64,000 nt of DNA from Hymenobacter sp. YC55 (GCF_029433095.1 NZ_JARNTX010000011.1:1-64000), one strand, 5' to 3'; numbered from the stretch's first letter, positions 17,118 through 26,598 are shown. The notes: generated from the sequence alone by a model not told the origin. Translations and numbers: made by a program.

Positions 17118-18524
17118 ATGGCCGAAGCAAAACAACTGGTGACTGATCTTTTCAAAAGCTATGGCATTATCATTCCAGCGCACCGGATGCAGTTGTTCGA
17201 CCGCTTTTTACTGGAAGAACACAACCTTGCCATTCTCCACCAACTCAGAAAAAACCAGGAACAGCTTATGGCGAATTGGAAAATCGAAGACAGAATAGCT
17301 GAGATCGTGCAGCAGCCCATTCGTATTCCCAACGCTACCGTGGGCAAACCCTACACGGCTCCGTTTGACTTCGAGCAATACGGTTGGAACGACCTTATCG
17401 CCTTTCGAATAGAAGGACTAGAAGCCCTCGGGCTGGCCTACAGCGCCGAAAACAACCAGCTTACCGGGGTTCCCACCCAAAGCGGCGACCTCAAGTTTTT
17501 GGTTTACTTCAAAGTGGAAGGACAACCGGAGGAAGCTCCCTTCCACCAAAAAGACATTCCACTCATCATCAACCCAGACCCCAAAGGCCTCTGGAAAAAC
17601 CTGGAAAGCGACAAGAACGATCCTTACTGGAAGGAAGACGAAGTCACCTTGTTCTCGCCACTAGGCGACCGGCACCTGCTGGTTTCTTCTAAACGCGGGC
17701 GCTCCCACGCCAATGTGGGGTCGTTTCGGGAAGATGACTTTGCCTATAAGGAGCTGCCCAATGGCTGGAACGTCGTGGTGGTGTCGGATGGGGCCGGGAG
17801 TGCGAAACTATCCCGAAAAGGATCGGCGCTGGCCTGTGCGGGCGTGGTCAACTATTTTCTGGACCCCGCCTCGGTAGAGAGCATGATTGAGTTTGACAAC
17901 TTGCTCCAACAGCACGCCAGCCAAACCGGGGACGACACCCAGAAAAACCTAAACCGTTTCGTCTACAACAACCTAGGCAAAGCGGCTTTTCAGGTGCACA
18001 AACAACTGGAAAGCTTCGCCAAGGCGCAGGAGGTCACGCTGAAAGATTTGAGCAGTACGCTCATCTTCACTTTGTTCAAGAAGTACGATGTGGGGTACGC
18101 CTTGCTTTCCTTTGGCGTCGGCGATTGTCCTATTGCCGTGCTCAGCAAAGACGTGACCGAAGTGACGCTCATGAACTGGATTGACGTGGGCGAATTCGGG
18201 GGTGGTACCCGGTTTATCACCATGCCCGAGATCTTCCAGAATGAAAAGTTCGCTACCCGTTTCGGGTTTAAGCTGATCGACGACTTCTCGTACCTGATCA
18301 TGATGTCGGATGGCATCTATGACCCTAAGTTCGTGGTGGAGGCGAACCTGCCTAACATTGCCAAGTGGCAGGAGTTTCTGGCTGATTTACAGGGGCAGAA
18401 CGAGGATAAGGCCACGGTAGAACTAAGCACCACCAACCCCGACATTGAGGCGCAACTCTCTCGCTGGATGGATTTCTGGAGTTCCGGCAACCACGACGAC
18501 CGAACGTTGGCCATCGTCTTCTAG
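17118..18524 (+). CDS. PP2C-family serine/threonine phosphatase of the TerY-P triad
   Basis: A 468-residue protein. Residues 1-62 are helical, ~65-150 resemble a putative-Ig (He_PIG) beta domain (PNATVGKPYTAPF...GVPTQSGDLKFLVYF), and ~185-468 form the PP2C domain. Metal-binding motifs visible are the FREDDF segment near 203-208, VVSDGAGSAK at ~222, FGVGDCPIAVL, MMSDGIYD near 398 and the final HDDRTLAIVF. It should remove phosphates placed by the kinase in the next gene (18593). Spacing is 204 bases from the vWA gene and 68 bases to the kinase. The N-terminal Ig-like insertion is a feature of these triad phosphatases rather than of ordinary PP2C. Confidence 0.9.
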   Translation: MAEAKQLVTDLFKSYGIIIPAHRMQLFDRFLLEEHNLAILHQLRKNQEQLMANWKIEDRIAEIVQQPIRIPNATVGKPYTAPFDFEQYGWNDLIAFRIEGLEALGLAYSAENNQLTGVPTQSGDLKFLVYFKVEGQPEEAPFHQKDIPLIINPDPKGLWKNLESDKNDPYWKEDEVTLFSPLGDRHLLVSSKRGRSHANVGSFREDDFAYKELPNGWNVVVVSDGAGSAKLSRKGSALACAGVVNYFLDPASVESMIEFDNLLQQHASQTGDDTQKNLNRFVYNNLGKAAFQVHKQLESFAKAQEVTLKDLSSTLIFTLFKKYDVGYALLSFGVGDCPIAVLSKDVTEVTLMNWIDVGEFGGGTRFITMPEIFQNEKFATRFGFKLIDDFSYLIMMSDGIYDPKFVVEANLPNIAKWQEFLADLQGQNEDKATVELSTTNPDIEAQLSRWMDFWSSGNHDDRTLAIVF

Positions 18525-18592
18525 CTCTTGCCTACCAAGTAACTGGCAACCGAATCTGAACCAGGGTACTTACAATTTATAGAATTGAACCT

Positions 18593-20146
18593 GTGAGCCA
18601 AAGCAGTAGCCCCACCTTCTCCAGTAACCTCGGTCAACCCGCGAAGTCGGTACCGTCCATCATCACGCCCGGTAAAATGTACCCGTACGTAGATAATGGC
18701 GAGCCCATGCGGGGTGGCATGAAAGACGTGTATTTCGGACCCGATAAATCGTACGTAATTGCTTTTTACCGCGACAAGCAGGATTACAATTCCCGGGAAC
18801 GGCTCAAGAAACTGGTGACGCAGTATTACGATAGCTTCTTCAATCGGGAAGGCGGCGAATACTACAAAGAGCTGTACTGCTGGCCGACCGACATGGTGGA
18901 AACCGCCGACGGAAAAGTGGGGTTGGTGGTGCCGACCTATAACAAGAACTTCTTTTTCAAGCAAGGCTACGCCACCAGCGAGGGCATCAAAGGCAAAGAG
19001 AAACAAGGCTTGTGGTTTGCTTCGGCCAAGTTCCGGCATCCTCAGTTCGCTTTGCGGCTGGATGACAGCGAGTTAGGCAACTGGCTCAGTTATTTCCAGA
19101 TCTGCGTGAAAATTGCCCGGGGAGTGAAGCGCCTGCACGCCGCCGGTCTGGCCCATTCCGATTTATCCTATAAAAACGTCTTAATTGATCCGGTCAGTAA
19201 ATCAGCTACCATCATTGACATTGATGGGCTGGTCGTACCTGGTTTGTACCCCCCCGATGTCATCGGCACCGCCGATTTTATTGCGCCGGAGGTCCTGGCC
19301 ACCAAACACCTGGAACTGCGCGACCCTACCCGCAAGCACGCCAACCGCACCACCGACCTGCATGCCCTGCCGGTCATGATTTACTTGTACCTGCTCTACC
19401 GGCACCCGCTGAAAGGAGGCAAGGTCAACTCCCTGGATACGGAACAAGACGATTTGCTGTCGATGGGGGAGAAGGCCTTGTTCATTGAGCACCCGACTGA
19501 CCACTCCAACCGGCCTAAAATGGATCAGGTGTCGAAGTGGACGCTGCCGTGGGCGGATGTAACGAAGTTACCCTACACCATCACCGGCCCCTACCTGAAG
19601 GCGTTATTTGATCAGGCCTTTGTAACGGGCCTGCACGACCCCAACCAGCGGCCTAACGCCGACCAATGGGAACAGGCTCTGCTCAAGACCACCGATCTGA
19701 TGCAGCCCTGTAGCAACCCCAAATGCCAGCAGAAGTGGTTTGTGTTCGATAATACCACCTCGCCCAAGTGTCCGTTTTGCGGCACGCCGGTACACGGCAC
19801 GCTGCCTGTGCTGGACCTATACTTCGAGTTCAAGCCCACCGTCTGGCGCCCCGAGAATCACCGCCTCATGGTTTACCACAACCAATACCTGTTCCAGTGG
19901 CACGTGAACCGGCACGTGGTCAGAAATGAAAAACTGACCGACGAGCAAAAGACCCCGGTGGGGTATTTCACCTTCCACCATAATAAGTGGGTATTGGTCA
20001 ACCAGAAACTCACTTCGTTGAAAGACCTCACCGAAGACAAAGAGATACCCGTGAATACCATGGTAGACCTCACCGACGGCAAGAAACTCTTGCTGTCCAA
20101 GGAAGAAGGCGGCCGGGTGGTGGTGATTACCATGGCCAATAAGTAG
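18593..20146 (+). CDS. TerY-P triad protein kinase with zinc ribbon
   Basis: A 517-residue Ser/Thr-type kinase starting at GTG 18593. The glycine-rich region is atypical (RGGMKDVYFGPDKSYV) and no VAIK lysine is obvious. Catalytic loop HSDLSYKNVL (188-197), metal-binding DID in place of DFG (209-211) and APE (231-233) are present. A zinc ribbon follows (C373-C378 and CPFC near 393), then a beta-rich C-terminal domain. This kinase-plus-ribbon layout is that of the TerY-P triad described by Anantharaman, Iyer and Aravind. It is expected to phosphorylate a target, possibly the vWA protein, with the PP2C enzyme reversing it. It lies in the middle of the five-gene run. Confidence 0.9.
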   Translation: MSQSSSPTFSSNLGQPAKSVPSIITPGKMYPYVDNGEPMRGGMKDVYFGPDKSYVIAFYRDKQDYNSRERLKKLVTQYYDSFFNREGGEYYKELYCWPTDMVETADGKVGLVVPTYNKNFFFKQGYATSEGIKGKEKQGLWFASAKFRHPQFALRLDDSELGNWLSYFQICVKIARGVKRLHAAGLAHSDLSYKNVLIDPVSKSATIIDIDGLVVPGLYPPDVIGTADFIAPEVLATKHLELRDPTRKHANRTTDLHALPVMIYLYLLYRHPLKGGKVNSLDTEQDDLLSMGEKALFIEHPTDHSNRPKMDQVSKWTLPWADVTKLPYTITGPYLKALFDQAFVTGLHDPNQRPNADQWEQALLKTTDLMQPCSNPKCQQKWFVFDNTTSPKCPFCGTPVHGTLPVLDLYFEFKPTVWRPENHRLMVYHNQYLFQWHVNRHVVRNEKLTDEQKTPVGYFTFHHNKWVLVNQKLTSLKDLTEDKEIPVNTMVDLTDGKKLLLSKEEGGRVVVITMANK

Positions 20147-20228
20147 CGCCGCTACGGTTTCCAGCAACAAGAAAGAACCGAGAAGTTGAGAGGGAAAATA
20201 ACCTTACAACGCACTAACACTTACCAAG

Positions 20229-21263
20229 ATGAAAATCAAGCCACTAGGGATTATTGTCGTTCTGTTGATCATTGGGGTGCTAGGCTATTTCGCCCTCAAA
20301 CCTCGTTTAACCGGGGGCACTGCCGACACCGCTACGTCCTCTACCACCTCGCCTAGCATACCCGGTAGCAACCAGACGCCGGACAATACAGGGGAGGTAC
20401 CGGCTGCTTCAACTCCCTCCACTACTCCCCCTGCGGCCGGCACGACCGAAGAAACCCGGGCATTTAGCTACACGCCCGAAAAACCGGAGAATGGCACGCT
20501 ACGGGGGGTAGTAGAAGTAGGAGCCACGGGCTTCAACTCCTTCGTCATCAACATGGACCGTCAGAAACGCTGGGAGATTGTCTCCAAGGATTTCGGCGAA
20601 TCATTGGCCTACGAAGGCCTAGCTACCACCGATGATATCCGAGCCGGTCTCAAGAAATACCTGTCGGCCATGTTCGACAAAGGCGTGGCGAACAGAAACA
20701 TGCACTTCGTGATTTCCTCGGGCGCTCAGAAAGCCCCCAAAACCGCCATCATCAGCAACGAATTGAAAAAGATGGGGTACGTGGTGAACAATGTAACCGC
20801 CGAGCAGGAAGGCAAATTCGGCTTCAGTGCCACCGTTCCCCCCGCCTTCGCCGATAATTCTTTCCTGGTAGACATCGGCTCCGGTAATACCAAAATCTCC
20901 TGGCAGGAGAATGGCCGCCTGCAATCCATCGAGTTGCCCGGCGCCAAGTACTACGAAAAAGGAACCGCCGATGAGCAGGTGTACAACCAAGTGAAAACGT
21001 TGGCCGCTAAAGTGCCGCAGGACAAGCGGAATGTAGGCTTCATTCTGGGTGGGGTGCCCTTCACCCTAGCCAAGCAACACCGCCAAGGAGAAGAACGATA
21101 TACCGTACTGAAGGCCCCTGAGGCGTACAAGGCAGCGGACAAGAAAATGGCCTCGGGCTTGACTATCTACAAAGGCTTGGCCGAGGCAACCGGCACCGAC
21201 ACCTTTGTGTTTGACTGGGACGCCAACTTTACCATCGGGTTCCTGCTGAGCCTCAACCAATAA
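20229..21263 (+). CDS. Membrane-anchored Ppx/GppA-like ASKHA protein
   Basis: A 344-residue protein with an N-terminal membrane anchor (IKPLGIIVVLLIIGVLGYFAL), a Ser/Thr/Pro-rich linker (residues ~30-80), and a C-terminal actin/Hsp70-like ATPase-fold domain. The phosphate-1 signature LVDIGSGNTKISW lies near residue 217, followed by GFILGGVPF, as in exopolyphosphatase/GppA-type proteins. Topology predicts the ATPase domain outside the cytoplasm unless the anchor is inverted. It is 82 bases after the kinase and 11 bases before the coiled-coil gene. Its link with the TerY-P triad is by operon context. Substrate unknown. Confidence 0.75.
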   Translation: MKIKPLGIIVVLLIIGVLGYFALKPRLTGGTADTATSSTTSPSIPGSNQTPDNTGEVPAASTPSTTPPAAGTTEETRAFSYTPEKPENGTLRGVVEVGATGFNSFVINMDRQKRWEIVSKDFGESLAYEGLATTDDIRAGLKKYLSAMFDKGVANRNMHFVISSGAQKAPKTAIISNELKKMGYVVNNVTAEQEGKFGFSATVPPAFADNSFLVDIGSGNTKISWQENGRLQSIELPGAKYYEKGTADEQVYNQVKTLAAKVPQDKRNVGFILGGVPFTLAKQHRQGEERYTVLKAPEAYKAADKKMASGLTIYKGLAEATGTDTFVFDWDANFTIGFLLSLNQ

Positions 21264-21274
21264 GTTCTCTTCCT

Positions 21275-22021
21275 ATGAGTTTCTTAAAGCAGTTGTTGAC
21301 TCCGTTTGTGGAGTTTGAAGACGATGCCAAGCAAGGAACGGCCAAACCGAATCCACCGATTACCGCGCCGGCTGCGGCGCCGGCTACGCCTTCCTTCCTG
21401 CCCCCGCCACTACCTGCTGTCCCCGAGAATGCCCAGCATCCGTTGATCAACGGCCCCGCCGCGCCCGTCACTATTCCCGACCATGTTCCCACCTATTCGG
21501 CCGGCGGCACCATCACGGAACCGTTGCCCGAACACCAGCAGTACTTTGAGCGGTTGATTGACGAAGCCAATGCCCGCAACCCCTTGTTCCAGGGAGTTGA
21601 TTTCAAAGAGTTCGTGGACAGCAAAATCGACATAGACGACATTCAGGACGAAGCCCTCAAGTACCAGACCGCTTACAACGCGTTAAAAAGCACCGGCCTC
21701 ACCCAAGAAAAGCTTGTCTCCACCGGTCAGGAATACCTAAACCTGATTGGCCGGGATTTGAATGCCTTTCAAAGCGCCCACGCGCAGCAGTACCAGAAAG
21801 AGGTGCGGCCCAAGGAAGAACTGCTCCAGAAAAAAGCGCAGGAACTGCAAACCCTTACCCAACGCTTAACCACCCTAAAAGCTGAGATCAACCAGATATC
21901 CCAGGAGATTACCCTCACAAGAGATAAAATGAACACCACTAAAAACTCCTTTTTACTGGCGGGCGAAAACAAGCAAAAGGAGATTCAAACGGAACTACAG
22001 AAAATAACGCAACATTTTTAA
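21275..22021 (+). CDS. Coiled-coil protein of the TerY-P operon
   Basis: A 248-residue protein. The first ~95 residues are disordered and rich in proline and alanine (TAPAAAPATPSFLPPPLP). Residues ~95-155 are helical, and ~165-248 form a long coiled coil (KEELLQKKAQELQTLTQRLTTLKAEINQ). It lies 11 bases after the Ppx/GppA-like gene, so the two are surely co-transcribed. I recognise no named family. A scaffold or adaptor role in the triad is plausible but unproven. The operon seems to end here; the next 2 kb is decayed DNA. Confidence 0.75.
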   Translation: MSFLKQLLTPFVEFEDDAKQGTAKPNPPITAPAAAPATPSFLPPPLPAVPENAQHPLINGPAAPVTIPDHVPTYSAGGTITEPLPEHQQYFERLIDEANARNPLFQGVDFKEFVDSKIDIDDIQDEALKYQTAYNALKSTGLTQEKLVSTGQEYLNLIGRDLNAFQSAHAQQYQKEVRPKEELLQKKAQELQTLTQRLTTLKAEINQISQEITLTRDKMNTTKNSFLLAGENKQKEIQTELQKITQHF

Positions 22022-24092
22022 AAATTTTAATTATTAATCCCCCGATAAGCAGGGGCCAGACCGACCTATAAGGCGAGCATAATCTGCATTTTTCAGCCTA
22101 CCCAGTATAATTTAATGACCTATTGTGTGCTTTTTGCTTCCGAACCGTTGCATGAGCAGACCATGCACCTTGACGAAGCACGAGAAGCCATTACGGTAAC
22201 GGGTAACAAGATCAGTAACTCCTTCTTACTGGGCAAGGTGGCCTATTGCTAAGGCCCCGCTGTTGGCACCCGATACCTGTGCGCACGACATACAAGATTA
22301 AGGCTTGCCTGACCTTACCACGCTTTAGCAACACAATCTGGCGGGTAAAAAACAGACCCAAGCCCGTGCTAGCCCCGCCCCCACCCTGGAACTGAACTTG
22401 TCCAAGAGCTACCCCCTACATTCCGTTTTACGGCTGGCTGCGCCTCAACTCTACCAACAACCGCATCGTCAACGACGGGCACCTCCGCGTTGCGCTGGGC
22501 CGCCACCCCCGGGACTGCCCGCCCGTCAAAGCCACTTATAAGGGCATCAGCACCCATAAACTGGGCGTGTCGGTGCACATTGCAAACTGCGCCCCCACCA
22601 GCCCGTGGCCCCTACCCTGGCGCCGCCTCCCACGCACGAAGCGCCGGACCGGGGCGGCCCGTAAACTCGTATTGCCGCTTCCGCCGACTGGTTATTCCAG
22701 CACCAGCAACAACAGCCGCAATAGCAACGCCGGGGCCTACGCGGGGCGCTCAGGAAGACAACCTACTTTGCGAACTGGAACTAGCGGAGCGGCACCGAAG
22801 CCTACTGGCCGCGCCGGGTTAATTTTCGCGGCGTGCAAAGGCAAGCAAAGGGGATTGCCTGCCCCGAGGCATCGGACCCAGTTCTCGGCGTTTGGGAACC
22901 GGTGTCTCTGCCAGCAGTAACTAGCTGTAAAGCCGGCAAAGGGTTGGTAGTCAGTACGCGGCATCCTCCCGAAAAGGTCTAGTAGTGGGGCCGAGCCACA
23001 CGCGGGGAGTATCCGTTTCCTCCAGGCTGTGCGGACTAGGCAGCGCCTGGTGGCAAATCCCGGGTTGACACGCTTAAACCAGGGCGCAAGATCCGGACCA
23101 GCGGGCCGTTCGCGTTCAACTGTGCCGACAACTGCTCAACTCCGAGGGGCCGTCAACCAGCGCGAAAACTTTCGGCGGCCGCAAGGGGGCACCTTCCATG
23201 CGAGCCCAGCTACCGCAATCCCTTTTCTGTTACCGGCTCTGGTTTACCAAAAAAGGTTTAGAGCATGGCCCCTGGCAAAAGGTCGCCCTCAGAAAAGGAA
23301 ACTTACGCCGTCACCTCGTGAAAAGGATAGACGGGCTCGGTTGCCGTGGTAAAGGTGCTAATCAACCGCTCCCCTACCAGCACGGCGTCGCCCTTGGCCA
23401 AGGCCGCCGCCCCGGCCGCATACGCCACGCGCAAGCCGTCGAGAGTTGTAAAGTCGGCTAACAGGGATGGCGGGGTGGGCGGGGCCACGAGCCGGGCGGA
23501 AAGAAGCGACGATTCCATCGCGGGAGCGATACAAAACAAACGCTACGGCAGCACGCCGCCGGCGGTCACCGGGTAATGCTAGCAGCAACTTCGCCTGGCG
23601 TTGGTCTTAGTTAGGCAGCCACCATATCAGCCGGTTTGATTTGCGGGCGAGCCAGCCCTAAATGAAGCGAAATCGCTAACGCAAGAGAAGGTAACCTGTT
23701 TATTGTCAACTAGATTGCAGAAGAGCAAGAGCTCGGCCAGGGTAGTATCATGGCAAGAAAAAATGTTGCTCTGCGGGAAAATTTGCCTCGGAACGGGAAA
23801 TCTCGTCGTGGTTGGAGTAGGACCTTCGTTTCCTGCTGAGCCGGTCGGCTGGCCGGAAACACAGGCATTTGATTCTAAGGTACCCTAAGGCACTGCCCTG
23901 CTGACGCAGGACGGAGCTTCCCGGCGGCGTTTTTCCGGCCGGTTATGGCGGTTGCAGATGGCCTACACCCGTCCCGGCTACCCGTGCCGCCGCCGTTGGC
24001 ACTCGGCGAGAGGGCGCGCTGGCCCTATTGCCGGAGGAGGACGAGGCGGGGAGCCCCCGCGGAAAAGGCGCTTATCTTGGTTCGCCCCGCGC
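22022..24092. other. Decayed 2-kb region with gene fragments
   Basis: No intact gene is evident. Visible pieces are a 45-codon plus frame at 22115-22252 (MTYCVLFASEPLHEQT...GKVAYC), a protein-like stretch at about 22415-22600 plus (FYGWLRLNSTNNRIVNDGHL) and another around 23120-23320 plus (QLLNSEGPSTSAKTFGG), all without starts or in broken frames. They look like one or more dead genes. The minus frame at 23303-23518 is listed separately. The family of the dead genes was not recognised. Confidence 0.4.
23303..23518 (-). CDS. Possible small protein (71 aa)
   Basis: ATG 23518 gives MESSLLSARLVAPPTPPSLL followed by DFTTLDGLRVAYAAGAAALAKGD and a beta-like end (LISTFTTATEPVYPFHEVTA). The hydrophobic pattern looks like a small folded domain, but it lies in otherwise decayed DNA and I recognise no family. 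An upstream in-frame ATG (23539) would add seven residues. Confidence 0.3.
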   Translation of the reverse strand: MESSLLSARLVAPPTPPSLLADFTTLDGLRVAYAAGAAALAKGDAVLVGERLISTFTTATEPVYPFHEVTA

Positions 24093-25349
24093 TCAGGCGG
24101 GGAACACCGCCGTGTAGGTCGAGCCGGCGCCGGGTTGACTTTCCACTTGCAAGCTGCCGCCGGCTTGGTCGAGAATCTTCTTGACCAGGTACAAGCCCAC
24201 GCCCGTGCCCGCCACGGGCGGGTGCGCGCGCGCAAAGGGCTGCAGCAAGGCCTCTTGCTCGGCCGGGTGCAACCCCATGCCGTTGTCCTGCACCCGCACG
24301 ATCAGCCGGCCAGCTTGGCGATAACTGCATACCCGCACCCGGGACGGCCAATCGGGGTGGCGGTGGTGCAGGGCGTTGCTGAGCAGGTGCAACAACACCG
24401 AGTGCAAGTGGGGCCGGGAAAACCACAAGGAGGGGTTGCCGGCCAAGTCCACTTCTAGCTGTCCCCCCCCGGCCACGAGCACGGGCTCGAGTTCGCGCCG
24501 CACTTGCTCGAGCACGGCGCCGAGCACCACCATCTCCCCGGCCGGCCGCCCCGGCAGCTGCACGGCATTGAAGTCCGCGAGCCGGTCCAAAGTGTGGTCC
24601 ACGCGGGTGAGCGTTTCCTGCATCCGGCCCAGCAGCGGCTCGACCAGGGGCCCGGGCCGGGTAGGGGCCAGGAGCTGCTCTTCTAGGGCCTGGAGCAGGC
24701 TGCGCAACGAGGCGACCGGCTGGCGCAGCTCCCGGGAGGCGGCATAGACAAAGGTGTCGAACTCGCGGTTGAGGGCCAGCAGTTCCTCGTTGCTGGCTTG
24801 CAGTTCCTCGTTGAAGACCGTCAGTTCCTCGTTGGCCGACTCCAGTTCGTGCGTCGAATCCAGCACTTGGGCCTCGAGGTGGCGGCGCCCCGAAATGTCT
24901 TCGAGCGTAGCAAACACCACGGGCTGCCCGTCGCTGACCACCACCAGAACGGTAACCCGGCACCAGAGCACCGTGCCCGAAGCCCGGAGCAGGCAGGTTT
25001 CGACGGCCGCACGGGAGCGGTGTAGCGCGTGCACTTCGTGCTGCAGGCGGGCCCAGTCGGCGTGGTAGTCGGGGTGACTGAAGTCGAGCACGCTGCGCCC
25101 CACCAGCCGCGTGTCGACGGGCAAACCCAGCAGGGCAATGGCAACAACGTTGGCGTAGCACAGCGTAAAGTCCGCGTTAAGCACGAGCAGGCCCAGCGGC
25201 AACTGCTCGAGCAGGGGTTGCCAGCGCCCAACCGGCAGCGACGGTTGCTCGGCGGGGGAAGGAGGCACGGCGGCCTGCTCGGCAGGGATGTCGTTTGCCG
25301 GGAGGGGCGCAGCGTTGGGGGAGGGAGCAAGCATAGCAGGGAGGGCCAA
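24093..25349 (-). CDS. PAS-domain histidine kinase homologue lacking the phospho-acceptor histidine
   Basis: A 418-residue soluble sensor (start may also be ATG 25334). A proline-rich N-terminus leads to a PAS domain (residues ~42-155, VGRWQPLLEQLPLGLLVLNA), a heptad-rich linker (ESANEELTVFNEELQASNEEL) and a DHp-like helix where family members have ASHDLKQP. Here it reads AASRELRQPV, with Arg206 (codon CGG, 24732-24734) in place of histidine. The ATP-binding half is intact: N325 in LLSNALHH, DNGMGL at 355-360, GTGVGLYLVKK at 381. It is divergent from the receiver-BLUF gene across ~400 bases, suggesting a functional pair. Confidence 0.88.
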   Translation of the reverse strand: MALPAMLAPSPNAAPLPANDIPAEQAAVPPSPAEQPSLPVGRWQPLLEQLPLGLLVLNADFTLCYANVVAIALLGLPVDTRLVGRSVLDFSHPDYHADWARLQHEVHALHRSRAAVETCLLRASGTVLWCRVTVLVVVSDGQPVVFATLEDISGRRHLEAQVLDSTHELESANEELTVFNEELQASNEELLALNREFDTFVYAASRELRQPVASLRSLLQALEEQLLAPTRPGPLVEPLLGRMQETLTRVDHTLDRLADFNAVQLPGRPAGEMVVLGAVLEQVRRELEPVLVAGGGQLEVDLAGNPSLWFSRPHLHSVLLHLLSNALHHRHPDWPSRVRVCSYRQAGRLIVRVQDNGMGLHPAEQEALLQPFARAHPPVAGTGVGLYLVKKILDQAGGSLQVESQPGAGSTYTAVFPA

Positions 25350-25746
25350 CTACGAACAAGCGCCCCACTCCTAAAATAGCATTTTTAAATTAAAAAATAG
25401 CACCTGATCAGCACATATAGTTCGCGGCGCGAAAAGGTATATTTAAATGGAATCCAACTGCTGCCCCCACCGAGCAGCGTGGAGCTGTTCTGGAGCAGCC
25501 AAGCAGTTGGCTTGCGCTGCCATTACTGCTACTAGCAGTAAGCAAAGGATCTATTGCTGGGATTTCACTTATCACTTTCGTGCTTGCCGGAAATTGCCGT
25601 TACGAATCTAGTGCGCCCGACTACTGACCGGCTGCTGCCCGAACAGGCTCGATGACGCGGCTGTTACGTATTGGTCGTAGCCCCAGCGAAGTACCCAATC
25701 CCCTTTGCTTTTGCCAAGCCAATCCCCAACAAGTGATTCCTACTTT
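25350..25746. other. Divergent promoter region of the kinase-like and BLUF genes
   Basis: 397 bases without a gene. It contains a perfect dyad TTACTGCT-act-AGCAGTAA at 25523-25541 that could be an operator shared by the two divergent genes, and an AT-rich stretch at 25378-25450 near the kinase-like gene. Neither is confirmed. Confidence 0.35.
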
Positions 25747-26598
25747 ATGCGCAGATTAGCTGGCATTCTCTTGGTGGATGACGATGCCACCAGCAACTTT
25801 CTGAACGCCCGGCTCCTGCAACGAGTGGCGCCGACCAGCCGCCTGCTCATGGCTGAGAACGGCGCGCAAGGCCTGCACCTGCTCCACCGCGTCTTAGCCC
25901 AACCCGTCGGCGCCGAGCCGGCCCCCTGGCTGGTGCTGCTGGACATGCGCATGCCGGTGCTCGATGGCTTTGCCTTTCTCGAGGCCTTCCAGCACCTGCC
26001 CGTTGCCCAGCGCGAGCGAATAGCGGTGGTGGTGCTGACCACGTCGCTGCCCCTGCTAGACCTCGAGCGCCTGCAGGCGCTACCCGTCAGCAGCTTCGTG
26101 CCTAAGCCCCTGACCGAAGCGAAACTCACTACCCTGCTGCGCGACCTGCAGCGCGGGCCGACTTCGGTTCCGCCAGGACCCGCGGCGGCTGTTTTCCAAT
26201 TGCTCTACCACAGCCAAGCGACGAAGCCGCTCGGCGAGACCGAGTTCTACCAGTTGCTTAGTCAAGCCCGGCAGGGCAACGCGGCCCGGCAGATTACGGG
26301 GCTGCTCGTCTATCAGCAAGGGTACTACGTACAAGTGCTGGAAGGACCCGAGGCCCAGGTACGCGCGTTGTACGCGCGCATCGAGCAGGATCCGCGCCAT
26401 ACCCACGTGGTTACCGTTTACGAGGCGGCCGACCGTCCGCGCTTCTTTGCGCACTGGCGCATGGCCCTGGGCCACGCCACGGTGCCCGTCGTGGCGCGCT
26501 TGTTTGAAGTCCTGCTGGCTCCGGGGGGCGTGGGTGGCGCGGCGCTGGCCGAAACGCTGCGCCAGATCAGCACGACGCTGGAAAGGCCGCGTCCCTAG
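25747..26598 (+). CDS. Receiver-BLUF fusion, blue-light response regulator
   Basis: ATG 25747 (MRRLAGILLVDDDATSN) gives 283 residues; a TTG 42 bases upstream is less likely. Residues ~4-135 are a CheY-like receiver with the acidic pair in VDDDAT, phospho-acceptor D66 in LLDMRMP, and K120 in FVPKPL. Residues ~148-250 are a BLUF flavin-binding domain: Y154 in FQLLYHSQAT, N178 in ARQGNAARQITGLLVY and Q196 in YYVQVLEG, which are the tyrosine, asparagine and glutamine of the BLUF photocycle, plus the HWRMAL motif. The protein should bind FAD and answer blue light. The C-terminal ~30 residues may be the output. A terminator follows at 26645. Confidence 0.93.
   Translation: MRRLAGILLVDDDATSNFLNARLLQRVAPTSRLLMAENGAQGLHLLHRVLAQPVGAEPAPWLVLLDMRMPVLDGFAFLEAFQHLPVAQRERIAVVVLTTSLPLLDLERLQALPVSSFVPKPLTEAKLTTLLRDLQRGPTSVPPGPAAAVFQLLYHSQATKPLGETEFYQLLSQARQGNAARQITGLLVYQQGYYVQVLEGPEAQVRALYARIEQDPRHTHVVTVYEAADRPRFFAHWRMALGHATVPVVARLFEVLLAPGGVGGAALAETLRQISTTLERPRP

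Noticed and set aside
23945-23961. ATGGCGGTTGCAGATGG, similar to a MITE end
   Set aside because: No matching inverted partner nearby; similarity is probably chance.
24025-25161. A 378-codon minus frame overlapping the PAS kinase gene
   Set aside because: It is rich in Arg, Ala and Pro with no domain pattern, and lies in another phase of a gene with clear PAS and kinase motifs.
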